Assembly: GCA_964617335.1 (NCBI GenBank)
Contig: CAZTXG010000012.1
Location: 1-44,199, forward strand
DNA from: UBA2658 sp964617335
Lineage (GTDB): Bacteria; Bacillota; Clostridia; Oscillospirales; Oscillospiraceae
Direction of reading: 5' to 3'
DNA length: 44,199 nt
A model generated the notes under the pieces. It was not told the origin of the DNA, did not search any database, and saw nothing but the letters and a program-made list of their open reading frames with translations. The translations under genes and the position numbers were made by a program. Positions within the stretch are counted from its first letter, which is position 1; each line of letters opens with the position of its first letter. Shown here in pieces: positions 15,010 to 23,643 of the stretch.

Positions 15010-16481
15010 AGCTTCACCTCCTGTAAATAATCTGCCATAGACTCCAAAGTTGCTCTTTTTGCAACATGGATTTCCATGCCCAAGGCTTTAGCTGCCTTTG
15101 CCGTTTGCTCACCTATGCAAAGGGCACGCAAAGCCGAAAAGTCACTAAAACCGTCTAAGCTGCAGGCTAGGGCAAAGCTTTCCACACAGCTTGCGCTGGT
15201 GAAGGTCAGCCAGTCATAGTCGGCGGGGCTTATTTCCCCCATGGGCAAAGCCAAAGTTTCATAAATCGCTATATCCAAAACCTCAACCCCTGCCGCCTTT
15301 AAAACCTCCGGCAGCTCTGTAGAAGCCTTTTTTGCCCGCAGCAGCAAAACCTTGTCACCTTTTGCGGCAAGCTTTGTTTCAAGCATGGTTTCTGCCAAGA
15401 CCTTGCCGTTATATGTTTCCGGCACCAAATCCGGCAAAATTCCATAGCTTTTCATAAGTGCCGCCGTTTCGGTGCCAACGGCTGCAAGCTTAACTTTGCC
15501 AAAATATCGAGCATCCAATCCCTTGGCGAAAAGAGCCGTGAAAAATATCTCAACCCCTGCACGGGAGGTGAAAACCGCAGCCTTAGCCCCCTCAAGGTCT
15601 GGCAGCTCAAAGTCCAGGGCCTGCCTTTTTATGGCAGGCAGATTTTTAACCTTTGCCCCCAGTTCCTTAAGGCGAGTGTCAAAGCGCCCTCTTGTGCCTG
15701 ATGGGGAGCTTGTGAGTATTTTTTTGCCGTGAAGGGGCAGAGCAGAAAACCAGTCAAAGTCCTTTGATAGTGAGCAGACCCTGCCAACGATAATAAGGGC
15801 AGGGGAAATGACCCCTTCCCGCTCAATGGTTTTTTCTATGTTTGAAACTGTACCGATAAACTTTCGCTGCTGGGGACGTGTGCCGTTTTCAATTACGGCG
15901 CAGTCGGTTTCCTTTGGCAGTCCTGCCGCCATAAGGCCTTTCATAATTTCCCCGCAGGTGGAAAGGGACATAAGAAAAACCAAGGTGCCATTAAGGGCAA
16001 CAAGGGACTTATAGTCAATTTCCAACGCTCCGTTTTCCTTTCTGTGACCGGTTATAAAGTGAACACTGGAGCAAAAATCCCTATGGGTAAGGGGGATCCC
16101 AGCATAGGCTGCCGCCGCAACAGGAGAGGGCAGCCCCGGAACCACCTGAAAAGAAATATTATGCTCACGCAAAAGCTCCAGCTCCTCCCCCCCTCGACCG
16201 AAAAGAAAGCTGTCTCCGCCCTTTAGGCGCACAACTTTTTTGCCCTCAAGGGCCTTTTCCAAAATAATCTTGTTTATGCGGTCTTGGGGCACAGGGTGGT
16301 GTCCCGCCTGCTTGCCAACATTTATGGCTTCGGCATTTTGGGGAATCATTTCAATTATATCCTCACCCACCAGCCGGTCATAAATAACAACCTCGGCTTG
16401 GGAGAGAATCTTTTTTCCCTTAAGGGTTAAAAGAAGCTCATCTCCCGGACCTGCCCCAACAAGATATACGGAAGCGCTCAT
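15006..16481 (-). CDS. cobA/hemD: Fused uroporphyrinogen-III C-methyltransferase / uroporphyrinogen-III synthase
   Basis: A 491-residue bifunctional protein. Residues 1-245 are an SAM-dependent tetrapyrrole methylase (VGAGPGDELL, RLKGGDSFLFGRGGEE) that makes precorrin-2. Residues 250-490 are a HemD domain (FTSRAGVEIF, TFTSASCVESF) that cyclises and inverts ring D to give uroporphyrinogen III. The fusion hands product straight to the next enzyme. The ATG at 16481 follows AAGGAGGG and overlaps the hemC stop as ATGA; a GTG three codons upstream is less likely. Such fusions are known in clostridia. Confidence 0.95.
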   Translation of the reverse strand: MSASVYLVGAGPGDELLLTLKGKKILSQAEVVIYDRLVGEDIIEMIPQNAEAINVGKQAGHHPVPQDRINKIILEKALEGKKVVRLKGGDSFLFGRGGEELELLREHNISFQVVPGLPSPVAAAAYAGIPLTHRDFCSSVHFITGHRKENGALEIDYKSLVALNGTLVFLMSLSTCGEIMKGLMAAGLPKETDCAVIENGTRPQQRKFIGTVSNIEKTIEREGVISPALIIVGRVCSLSKDFDWFSALPLHGKKILTSSPSGTRGRFDTRLKELGAKVKNLPAIKRQALDFELPDLEGAKAAVFTSRAGVEIFFTALFAKGLDARYFGKVKLAAVGTETAALMKSYGILPDLVPETYNGKVLAETMLETKLAAKGDKVLLLRAKKASTELPEVLKAAGVEVLDIAIYETLALPMGEISPADYDWLTFTSASCVESFALACSLDGFSDFSALRALCIGEQTAKAAKALGMEIHVAKRATLESMADYLQEVKL

Positions 16482-17365
16482 ACAACACACCCTCCTTCCT
16501 TCATGCGCCGGGCAAGGCTTTCCCCAAGCTCGGCGGCCTTTTCTTTTTCACCTTCAATGTCGTCATAAAAAAGCCTTGTTTCGTCCGGAGACACATAAAG
16601 TCCCCGAAGCTTTATAAGACCATTTTCAATCACAGCGTGGGCGGCAACAGGGGATGAACAGCCCCCGTCAAGGCTGCTTACAAAGGCTCTTTCTGCTATG
16701 CTTATATAAAAAGTGTCCTCATCATGAAGACCTTCTAAAAGGCTTTTGTCAAAATCACGGCGGGCTTGAAGGGCAAGTGCCCCCTGACAGGCAGAGGGCA
16801 AAATTTCCTCCACCGAAAAATACCTGCTTATGCGGTTTTCAAGCCCTAGGCGCTTTAGGCCTGCCGCCGCCAAAACCAAGGCGCCAAACTCACCGCTGTC
16901 AAGCTTTTGCAGCCTTGTTATAACATTTCCACGAACCGGCTGGGTTTCTATCTCCGGATAAAGCCTTTTAAGCTGAAGGCTCCTTCTTTTACTGGATGTG
17001 CCGACAGGCAGAGTTTTGTCCCAGTCTTTTTGCCCCTTTGGCAGCACCAAAACATCCCTTTCGTCCTGCCTTTTTGTAACGCCCACAACAGGTATTTCCG
17101 CCATTGTTTCCATGGGCATATCTTTAAAGCTGTGTACTAAAAGGTCGGCATCTCCACGAAGAAGGGCGCTTTCAAGCTCTTTTACGAAAAGACCCTTGCC
17201 CCCGATTTTGTCCAGTGTGACATTAAGTATCATGTCTCCTGTAGTTTTATAGGTTTTTATTTCAAAAGTCATTTCAGGGTGCAAAGCCGAAAGGGCAAGA
17301 AGCACCTGCTCTGCCTGAATTAAGGCAAGTTTTGACTGACGGCTTGCTATTACCATATGTTTCAC
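16478..17365 (-). CDS. hemC: Porphobilinogen deaminase (hydroxymethylbilane synthase)
   Basis: A 295-residue enzyme polymerising four porphobilinogens. It has IASRQSKLALIQ near the N-terminus, LVHSFKDMPM, and the dipyrromethane cofactor cysteine C236 in LDGGCSSPVAAH. The GTG at 17365 overlaps the hemA-fusion stop codon (GTGA); an internal ATG at codon 4 is a possible alternative. It lies in the compact hem block of the cobalamin operon. Confidence 0.95.
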   Translation of the reverse strand: MKHMVIASRQSKLALIQAEQVLLALSALHPEMTFEIKTYKTTGDMILNVTLDKIGGKGLFVKELESALLRGDADLLVHSFKDMPMETMAEIPVVGVTKRQDERDVLVLPKGQKDWDKTLPVGTSSKRRSLQLKRLYPEIETQPVRGNVITRLQKLDSGEFGALVLAAAGLKRLGLENRISRYFSVEEILPSACQGALALQARRDFDKSLLEGLHDEDTFYISIAERAFVSSLDGGCSSPVAAHAVIENGLIKLRGLYVSPDETRLFYDDIEGEKEKAAELGESLARRMKEGGCVV

Positions 17366-18849
17366 TCTAGCACCTGCCTTACCTTCTTTGCTGCCTGGGA
17401 AGCTGCCCTGTGGGCAACACCGTCACCGCAAAGCCCTGCCGTAACCTCGTCTCCCATGGCGATTGCGGGGAAATAAAAAGAGCATTCCTCACGCTTGTCG
17501 GCTATGCTTGCATAAATGCCGCGATGGCTTGCCAAAAGGGAAATCCTGTGGTTTACTTCCCTGTCGTCTGTTGCTGCCAAAACCATAAAGACACCTTCAA
17601 GATCACTGTCATGAAAAACTCTTTTTTCACAGCTTAGCCGCCCCTCTTCTTCAAGGCTTAATATTTCCTGCCTTATTTCCGGCGCAACCACCTGTATTTC
17701 AAAGGAAAATTGCGCCAGAGAATTTACCCTTCTGGCGGCTATTTTTCCGCCGCCCACCACAAGGGCCTTTTTCCCCACAGAGTTTATAAAAAGGGGAAAG
17801 TGAGTTTTTACAGCAGGGGGGAAGGGGCAGTTAGCTGCCTGTTTCCACTTCATAAATTCCTCATAGCCTTGCTGAAGAAAAGGCTCTATTTCACTAAGAA
17901 GCTTTTCCCTTTGAGCAAAGCGCTCTGTGCTGTCGGCAACCTCGTCAATGTCAAGGAGGCTTATGCCTTCAATTTCACCCACCTGCGGCTCGATGTCACG
18001 GGGCAGGGCAAGGTCTATAAAAAGACTTGGTATTTTTGAGCATTTTAAAAGTTGATCCTTGGAAACGGTAAAGTGAGGGCTGGCAGTTGCACTTATAACA
18101 GCGTCAAAGCCGCACATAACTTCATAGCGCCTGTCATAGTCCACAATTTCGGCACCCTTTGGTATGCTCACAGGACTGTGGCGGTATTGCCGCCTTGTCA
18201 TGCTCACCTTGTAGCCAGAGCTTAAAAGCTCCCTGGCAGTTTGCCTTCCAACCTCGCCGTTTCCTATGACGAGAATTTTTTTACCTATATCCCGATTGTC
18301 CAAAATGCGGCGGGCAGCCTCGGCGGCGGATTTTCCTGATTGCTGAAAACGCACTTGAGTCCTAACCTTTTTTGCGGCTGCTATGGCGCTGCGGAAAAAC
18401 ACCTCCAGCAAATTATCCGAGGCGGCGTTTTCCCGTGAAAATGCTATGGCGGACTTAACCTGAGTTAAAATCTGCTCCTCACCAAAAATCCGTGACTGGG
18501 CACCGCAGGAAAGGCTGCCCAAATGCAGGAAGGCCTGTTTTCCCGATAGGCGGCGGTACTGACCATCTTCTATGTCCTCAAGAAAAAGCTTGAAGGGGTC
18601 AAGGTCGGTGCCGTCTTTTAGAGATAAATATATCTCTGTCCTGTTACAGGTGGACAAAATAACAAGGCCCAGTATATCCTCGTTTTCCTTGGCTTTTTGA
18701 AATATCTCCCGCTGGCGGTTGGAGGAAAGGGCAAAGCATTCCCTTTTTGAAACATCGGCAAGACTATGGTCTATGCCTGACATTTGAATATTCACAGTAT
18801 CATCCATTCTTACAGCTTCTCCGTTTAAAATCCCCGGTGGATTTCTCAT
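17362..18849 (-). CDS. hemA: Fused glutamyl-tRNA reductase / precorrin-2 dehydrogenase
   Basis: A 495-residue fusion. Residues about 19-335 are glutamyl-tRNA reductase: catalytic Cys68 in LSTCNRTEIY, NADP-binding VIGNGEVGRQTA, and the spinal-helix start near 320-338. The usual C-terminal dimerisation domain is absent. From about residue 357 the chain becomes a SirC/Met8-type NAD-binding domain (ALVVGGGKIAARR, VLAATDDREVN) that would oxidise precorrin-2 to sirohydrochlorin, the substrate of CbiK. Met8's own dimerisation/chelatase part is also missing. The ATG at 18849 overlaps the cbiC stop; an ATG at 18807 with GGAGAAG upstream is an alternative start. Confidence 0.92.
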   Translation of the reverse strand: MRNPPGILNGEAVRMDDTVNIQMSGIDHSLADVSKRECFALSSNRQREIFQKAKENEDILGLVILSTCNRTEIYLSLKDGTDLDPFKLFLEDIEDGQYRRLSGKQAFLHLGSLSCGAQSRIFGEEQILTQVKSAIAFSRENAASDNLLEVFFRSAIAAAKKVRTQVRFQQSGKSAAEAARRILDNRDIGKKILVIGNGEVGRQTARELLSSGYKVSMTRRQYRHSPVSIPKGAEIVDYDRRYEVMCGFDAVISATASPHFTVSKDQLLKCSKIPSLFIDLALPRDIEPQVGEIEGISLLDIDEVADSTERFAQREKLLSEIEPFLQQGYEEFMKWKQAANCPFPPAVKTHFPLFINSVGKKALVVGGGKIAARRVNSLAQFSFEIQVVAPEIRQEILSLEEEGRLSCEKRVFHDSDLEGVFMVLAATDDREVNHRISLLASHRGIYASIADKREECSFYFPAIAMGDEVTAGLCGDGVAHRAASQAAKKVRQVLE

Positions 18850-19487
18850 ATTACACGGCCTGCGGCCTCGTATAAAAGTGCGTTGCAGATGGCTGCTGCC
18901 ACATTGCTGCCGCCCTTGCGCCCCCTTGCAATAATGCAGGGGATTTTTGTTTCCATTATAAGCTCTTTGCTTTCAACAACGTTTACAAAGCCCACAGGAA
19001 CGCCGATTATAAGCTTTGGAGAAATCTTCCCCTCTAAAATCAGCTCATACAGCCTAATTAGGGCAGTTGGTGCGTTGCCAACGGCAAAAATAAGATTACC
19101 CTCAAGACTTGCGGCATGGTTAACGGCAGCTGCTGCTCTTGTGGTTTTGTTTTCCTTGGCAGCCAAAGCTATGTCGGGGTCTGCCATGAAGCATTCGACT
19201 TTGCAGGAAAGGTTTTCCAAAGCTTTTTTGTTTATGCCTGCCTTTGCCATATTTGTGTCTGTTATGATAGTCGCTCCCTGTTTTAAGGTTTCAATGGCAA
19301 GCTCTACGGCCTTTTCGGAAAAATAAAGCGTGTCTGCATATTCAAAGTCTGCCGTTGTGTGTATAACTCTTTTTATGATAGGCTCCAAAACTGGAGGAAA
19401 ACTTAGCTCTCCCAGCTCCTTTGTTATAATTTCAAAGCTTTTCTTTTCAATTTCCTCCGGCAGCATTTTACAAAGCTTATGTTCCAA
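18846..19487 (-). CDS. cbiC: Cobalt-precorrin-8 methylmutase
   Basis: A 213-residue enzyme moving a methyl group from C11 to C12 to give cobyrinate. The catalytic His43 is in RVIHTTADF, and ITDTNMAKAGI, VGNAPTALI, IGVPVGFVN and IARGRKGGS are family hallmarks. The start is a TTG at 19487, supported by GGGGAG eight or nine bases upstream; the first in-frame ATG (19466) has no ribosome binding site. Last of the corrin-ring genes before the hem block. Confidence 0.95.
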   Translation of the reverse strand: MEHKLCKMLPEEIEKKSFEIITKELGELSFPPVLEPIIKRVIHTTADFEYADTLYFSEKAVELAIETLKQGATIITDTNMAKAGINKKALENLSCKVECFMADPDIALAAKENKTTRAAAAVNHAASLEGNLIFAVGNAPTALIRLYELILEGKISPKLIIGVPVGFVNVVESKELIMETKIPCIIARGRKGGSNVAAAICNALLYEAAGRVI

Positions 19488-19514
19488 GGCTTTTTCTCCC
19501 CTTTTTGCTTAATT

Positions 19515-20036
19515 TTAATATTCAATGCCTTCTCTTGCCTTTATCCCTTTTTCATAGGGGTGCTTTTGGCAGAGCATTTCTGTTATATAGTCGGCTGTTT
19601 CCAGCATAAAATCCGCAGGCTCCCGCCCTGTCAGAATTATTTCAAGCTCCTTGGGCTTATTTTTTAAAAAATCTTCCACAGCTGCACTATCTAAAAAGCC
19701 CTTTTTAACGGCGGCGCAAATTTCATCCAGCAGCAAAACTGCAGCGCCTTCTAAGGCCAGCTGCTTCGCCTTTTCAAAAAGCCCGGCGCAGTCATTAGCT
19801 GCCTTTTCCCTGTCTTTTTCCCCCATGGCAAAGGTGAAAACAGCCTCATTTGCCGTTTCCACTTTAACATTGCGAAGGGATTTTAAAACCTTAAGCTCCG
19901 AGGAACTGCCGTCTTTTAAAAACTGGATTACGGCAACTTTTTTGCCGCTGCCCAAGGCTCGCAGACATAGACCCATGGCGGCGGTGGTTTTTCCCTTGCC
20001 CTTTCCGTGGTAAAGGTGGATTAGCCCCTCTTTCAC
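19515..20036 (-). CDS. cobO: ATP:cob(I)alamin/corrinoid adenosyltransferase
   Basis: A 173-residue CobA/CobO/BtuR-type enzyme that attaches the 5'-deoxyadenosyl group to cobalt. The P-loop HGKGKGKTTAAMG (residues 10-22) is the inverted-orientation P-loop of this family; LLLDEICAAV and ILTGREPADF support it. It starts with GTG at 20036, overlapping the cbiP stop as GTGA. The adenosyl form it produces is the cofactor that EutBC needs. Confidence 0.95.
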   Translation of the reverse strand: MKEGLIHLYHGKGKGKTTAAMGLCLRALGSGKKVAVIQFLKDGSSSELKVLKSLRNVKVETANEAVFTFAMGEKDREKAANDCAGLFEKAKQLALEGAAVLLLDEICAAVKKGFLDSAAVEDFLKNKPKELEIILTGREPADFMLETADYITEMLCQKHPYEKGIKAREGIEY

Positions 20037-21529
20037 GAAATGCCCTCCTCTAAAATGCGGTAGATAAGCTCCATGGAGAGGTTTTGCCGAAGGGCATCGG
20101 CGAGCCTGTCATACTCATGGTTTTTATGCTCCTCAAAAGAAAGGGGAGCGACATTTTCCAAAGATAAGCCCTTGTTTTCAAAAAGCAGGCGGATAAGCTT
20201 AAAGGCAAGGCTGCCCCCGTCGAAAAGCCCGTGGACATAGCTGCCGAAAACCCTGCCGGAAACGCCGCCCTCATGGGAGGTTTCTCCTCCTGTAAGGGCA
20301 GAAAAAGGGGGATTTTGTGACTTTGTTTTTCCCATGTGTATCTCATATCCGGAAAAATCCGCCCCCGAAAGGGGAGAGAAAAATCCCTGTATGGGTTCAA
20401 CCACAGCGTCCACCCTTGTGCGGGTTTTTTCTGCAGTGAAAACCGTTTCCGCATCTAACAGCCCCATGCCCCGAAGATTGCCCCCCTGCTCTATGCCCTG
20501 AGGGTCTGAAAGACTTTTTCCAAGCATCTGGTAGCCGCCGCAAATGCCTATTATCGGAACCTTTTCCGCATAAAGCTTTAAAACAGCAGCTTCAAGACCA
20601 TTTTGCCGCAGCCACAAAAGGTCGCCCATGGTGTTTTTCGTGCCGGGCAGGATGACAAGGTCCGGCATTTTAAGCTCCTCAGGGTCTTTAACATAGCGCA
20701 GGGACACCCCTTCATAGCGCTCCAAGGCGTTAAAATCCGTAAAGTTTGATATGTGGGGCAGGCGGATAACCGCAATATCCAAAAGGGCCTTTGTGCCGGC
20801 AGCCTCAAGTCTTGGGGCAAGGCTATCCTCATCGTCAATGTCAAGATTAAGATAAGGCAGAACCCCCGCCGAGGGGATTGAAAGCATATCTTCCAGCATC
20901 TTTACCCCAGGCGTAAGCAGGTTCTTATCCCCGCGAAACTTATTAATAATAAATGCCTTAACATAGTCCCTTTCAGAAGGCTCCAACAGCTGAGCCGTGC
21001 CGAAAAGACTTGCGAAAACACCGCCTCTGTCAATGTCACCCACCAAAAGCACAGGGGAGCGGGCCATTTGCGCCATGCCCATGTTGACAATGTCCTCTGA
21101 TTTAAGGTTAATTTCCGCAGGGCTGCCCGCCCCTTCTATAACGATGATGTCGTTTTCCTTGGAAAGGGCTTCATAGGCCTTCATAATCTGGGGAACAAGG
21201 GTTTTTTTATAGGCAAAGTACTCAGCGGCGCTCATATTGCCAACAACCTCACCGTTTACTATGACCTGACTTCCCGTATCGCTCATGGGCTTTAGCAAAA
21301 TGGGATTCATAAGAACCGAAGGTTCTATCCCCGCCGCCTCCGCCTGCATAACCTGTGCCCTGCCCATCTCGAAACCGTCTTTTGTGATAAAGCTGTTTAA
21401 GGCCATGTTCTGACTTTTAAAAGGCGCCACCCGATAGCCATCCTGCTTGAAAACACGGCATAGTCCTGCCGTTATAAGGCTTTTGCCTGCACTGGACATT
21501 GTTCCCTGAACCATAATTGCCTTTGCCAT
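20033..21529 (-). CDS. cbiP: Adenosylcobyric acid synthase (glutamine-hydrolysing)
   Basis: A 498-residue amidotransferase adding four amide groups to adenosylcobyrinate a,c-diamide. The N-terminal dethiobiotin-synthetase-like ATPase domain has VQGTMSSAGKS and VIEGAGSPAEINL. The C-terminal glutaminase has the nucleophile Cys in IGICGGYQMLG and the catalytic His in GSYVHGLFD. It is immediately downstream of cobD (1-bp gap) and overlaps cobO. Confidence 0.96.
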   Translation of the reverse strand: MAKAIMVQGTMSSAGKSLITAGLCRVFKQDGYRVAPFKSQNMALNSFITKDGFEMGRAQVMQAEAAGIEPSVLMNPILLKPMSDTGSQVIVNGEVVGNMSAAEYFAYKKTLVPQIMKAYEALSKENDIIVIEGAGSPAEINLKSEDIVNMGMAQMARSPVLLVGDIDRGGVFASLFGTAQLLEPSERDYVKAFIINKFRGDKNLLTPGVKMLEDMLSIPSAGVLPYLNLDIDDEDSLAPRLEAAGTKALLDIAVIRLPHISNFTDFNALERYEGVSLRYVKDPEELKMPDLVILPGTKNTMGDLLWLRQNGLEAAVLKLYAEKVPIIGICGGYQMLGKSLSDPQGIEQGGNLRGMGLLDAETVFTAEKTRTRVDAVVEPIQGFFSPLSGADFSGYEIHMGKTKSQNPPFSALTGGETSHEGGVSGRVFGSYVHGLFDGGSLAFKLIRLLFENKGLSLENVAPLSFEEHKNHEYDRLADALRQNLSMELIYRILEEGIS

Positions 21530-21530
21530 C

Positions 21531-22592
21531 TTATCTTCCTTTCAAAGTGTTTTCTATGGCGGAAAGAAGCTTTTCATTTTCTTCCCGCCGGCGAATTGCC
21601 GTTCTGTAATACCCCTCACAGAGTCCCTTATAGTTTGAACAATCTCGTATTAATATGCCTTTTTCCCGAAGCTTTTGGTGGAGCTTTTCATCAGGTGAGC
21701 GGAAAAACAAATAGTTTGCCGCCCCGCCAAAAACCTTAAGCCCTGCATCCGAAAGCCCCTTGGAAAGATAGGGCTTTTCCTTTTTTAAAAGCTCTTTCAG
21801 CCTAATTTCGTATTCTTTTTCCTTAAGAGCGGCTATGCCCCCTGCCTGAGCAAGACTTGAAACCGCCCAGGGCTGACCGGCAGAGCGCACTTTTTTAAGC
21901 AAGTTTCCATTTGCGCAAAGACCATAGCCAAGGCGAAGCCCAGCCATTGCGTAAAACTTTGTGAAAGCCTTTAGGATGAAAAGGTTTTCATACTCCGAAA
22001 GCTTGTCCGAAAGGGAAAAACGGGATGGCTCGTCCAAAAAATCCGTAAAGCACTCGTCTATAACCAAAACCGTATTGGTTTCCTTGCAGCGCTCTAAAAT
22101 TTTCAAAAGCAGGGACTTTTCGCAAAGAGTCCCCGTGGGGTTATTAGGCTGACAGAGAAAAAGGATGTCCGTTTCCCCATTTATGGCAGAAAGGATTTCA
22201 TCAGATAAGGAAAAACCATTCTCCTCCTTTAAATAAAAATACTCTATCTGGCAGGAGAAAAGCTCCAAAGCCTGTTCATATTCCGCAAAGGTGGGAGCGG
22301 GTAAAAGTGCTTTTTTGGGCTTCACAGCAGGAATAAGACGGAAAATAAGGTCTGCCGCTCCGTTGCCGCAGATGACTTCCGCAGGATGCCTACCTTCCTT
22401 TTCCCCTATGGCCTCGCAAAGGCTTCTGCATAGGGGGTCAGGGTAGGCTTCTGCCTGTTCCAGTGCCTTGGACACTGCTTTTTTAACCCCCTCCGGAAGA
22501 CCCAAGGGACTGACATTGGCAGAAAAGTCAAGGGGTTTTTTGCCGTATTCCCGAAGATATCCTTCTGTGTCGCCGCCGTGTATATGGGTCAT
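21531..22592 (-). CDS. cobD: Threonine-phosphate decarboxylase / CobD-type aminotransferase
   Basis: A 353-residue fold-type I PLP enzyme making (R)-1-amino-2-propanol phosphate for the nucleotide loop. It begins with HIHGGDTEGY and DFSANVSPLG, typical of CobD. CQPNNPTG, VIDECFTDF and the PLP Lys in LKAFTKFYAMAGLRLGY are present. The ATG at 22592 follows GGGAGGTG, only five bases past the cbiB stop. A longer in-frame upstream extension is not supported. Its proximity to cbiB, which uses its product, supports the role. Confidence 0.93.
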   Translation of the reverse strand: MTHIHGGDTEGYLREYGKKPLDFSANVSPLGLPEGVKKAVSKALEQAEAYPDPLCRSLCEAIGEKEGRHPAEVICGNGAADLIFRLIPAVKPKKALLPAPTFAEYEQALELFSCQIEYFYLKEENGFSLSDEILSAINGETDILFLCQPNNPTGTLCEKSLLLKILERCKETNTVLVIDECFTDFLDEPSRFSLSDKLSEYENLFILKAFTKFYAMAGLRLGYGLCANGNLLKKVRSAGQPWAVSSLAQAGGIAALKEKEYEIRLKELLKKEKPYLSKGLSDAGLKVFGGAANYLFFRSPDEKLHQKLREKGILIRDCSNYKGLCEGYYRTAIRRREENEKLLSAIENTLKGR

Positions 22593-22597
22593 AAGCT

Positions 22598-23575
22598 TCA
22601 CCTCCCAAGCTGGAAAATAAGTATAATTAAAAATCTTAGCAAGGCCCCTAAAACAAAGCAAAGGACGCTTGTGCCGTATAAAAGTTTTATGGCAGAAACT
22701 ATATCTTCTGGCTTAGGAGGATGCCTGTCGTCTCCTATTTGGGGCTTTTTCGCAAGGACTCCAAAATAGCTTGCCTCACCGGAAAGGGCAATGCCCAAGG
22801 CTCCGGCACAGGCGGCCTCGGTGTGTGCCGAGTTGGGGCTTGCATGGTTCTTTCTATCCCTTAGGAAGATTTTACAAGCAGATTTAGCGTCAAAGGAGAA
22901 TAATGGAGCTGAAATCACCATTAAAACTCCTGCCAGACGGGCGGGGATAAAGTTTGCCCAGTCGTCAAGTATGGCCGCTGCCCTTCCAAAATATAGGTGG
23001 TTTTCATTTTTATAGCCTATCATAGAATCCATGGTATTTATGGACTTATAAGCAAGCCCCAAGGGCGCACCGCCGATAAACATATATATAAGGGGAGAAA
23101 CGGCTCCGTCTGTAGTGTTTTCCGCAACTGTTTCCACAGCGGCTTTTATGATTTGGCTTTCATCAAGGTTTTCGGTGTCCCTGCCGACGATATAAGACAG
23201 GCGCACTCTGGCTAATTTTATATCCCCTGGTAAAAGTGCCTTATAAACACGCAAAGCTGCATCCCTAAGGCTTTTTACTGCCAGAATTTGAAAGCACCAG
23301 AAACTCTCGGCGGCAAGACCCAGAAAAGGGCTGATGCTATAAAGAAGATATAAAACTCCAAAGGACAGGGCAAAGGAGGAAAGGGGCAGTAAAATAGTCA
23401 AAACAAGCCCTGCCCAAAGCTCTCCCCTTTCAGTCTTTGGAAAAGCCTTGCGAAGGAGCTTTTCAAGGGCGGAAATTGCCTTTCCCATAAGCACCACAGG
23501 ATGGGGCAGCTTTAAGGGGTCCCCAAAAATCATGTCCAGAATAAAACCTGCGGTCACCGCCGTTAAAATCAGCAA
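22598..23575 (-). CDS. cbiB: Adenosylcobinamide-phosphate synthase
   Basis: A 325-residue membrane protein joining aminopropanol phosphate to adenosylcobyric acid. Family motifs are FGDPLKLPHPVVLMG near the N-terminus, GRDTENLDE, ETVAENTTDGAVSPL and NHASPNSAHTEAACAGAL. Several hydrophobic segments agree with a membrane location. AGGAGG-like sequence precedes the start. The 68-bp gap to cobT has no visible feature. Confidence 0.95.
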   Translation of the reverse strand: MLILTAVTAGFILDMIFGDPLKLPHPVVLMGKAISALEKLLRKAFPKTERGELWAGLVLTILLPLSSFALSFGVLYLLYSISPFLGLAAESFWCFQILAVKSLRDAALRVYKALLPGDIKLARVRLSYIVGRDTENLDESQIIKAAVETVAENTTDGAVSPLIYMFIGGAPLGLAYKSINTMDSMIGYKNENHLYFGRAAAILDDWANFIPARLAGVLMVISAPLFSFDAKSACKIFLRDRKNHASPNSAHTEAACAGALGIALSGEASYFGVLAKKPQIGDDRHPPKPEDIVSAIKLLYGTSVLCFVLGALLRFLIILIFQLGR

Positions 23576-23643
23576 TTGCCATTCCTCCTAAGTCTTAAAA
23601 AATCGTCTGCAGCCGCCTTATAAAATCGGACTTGCCGCAAATT

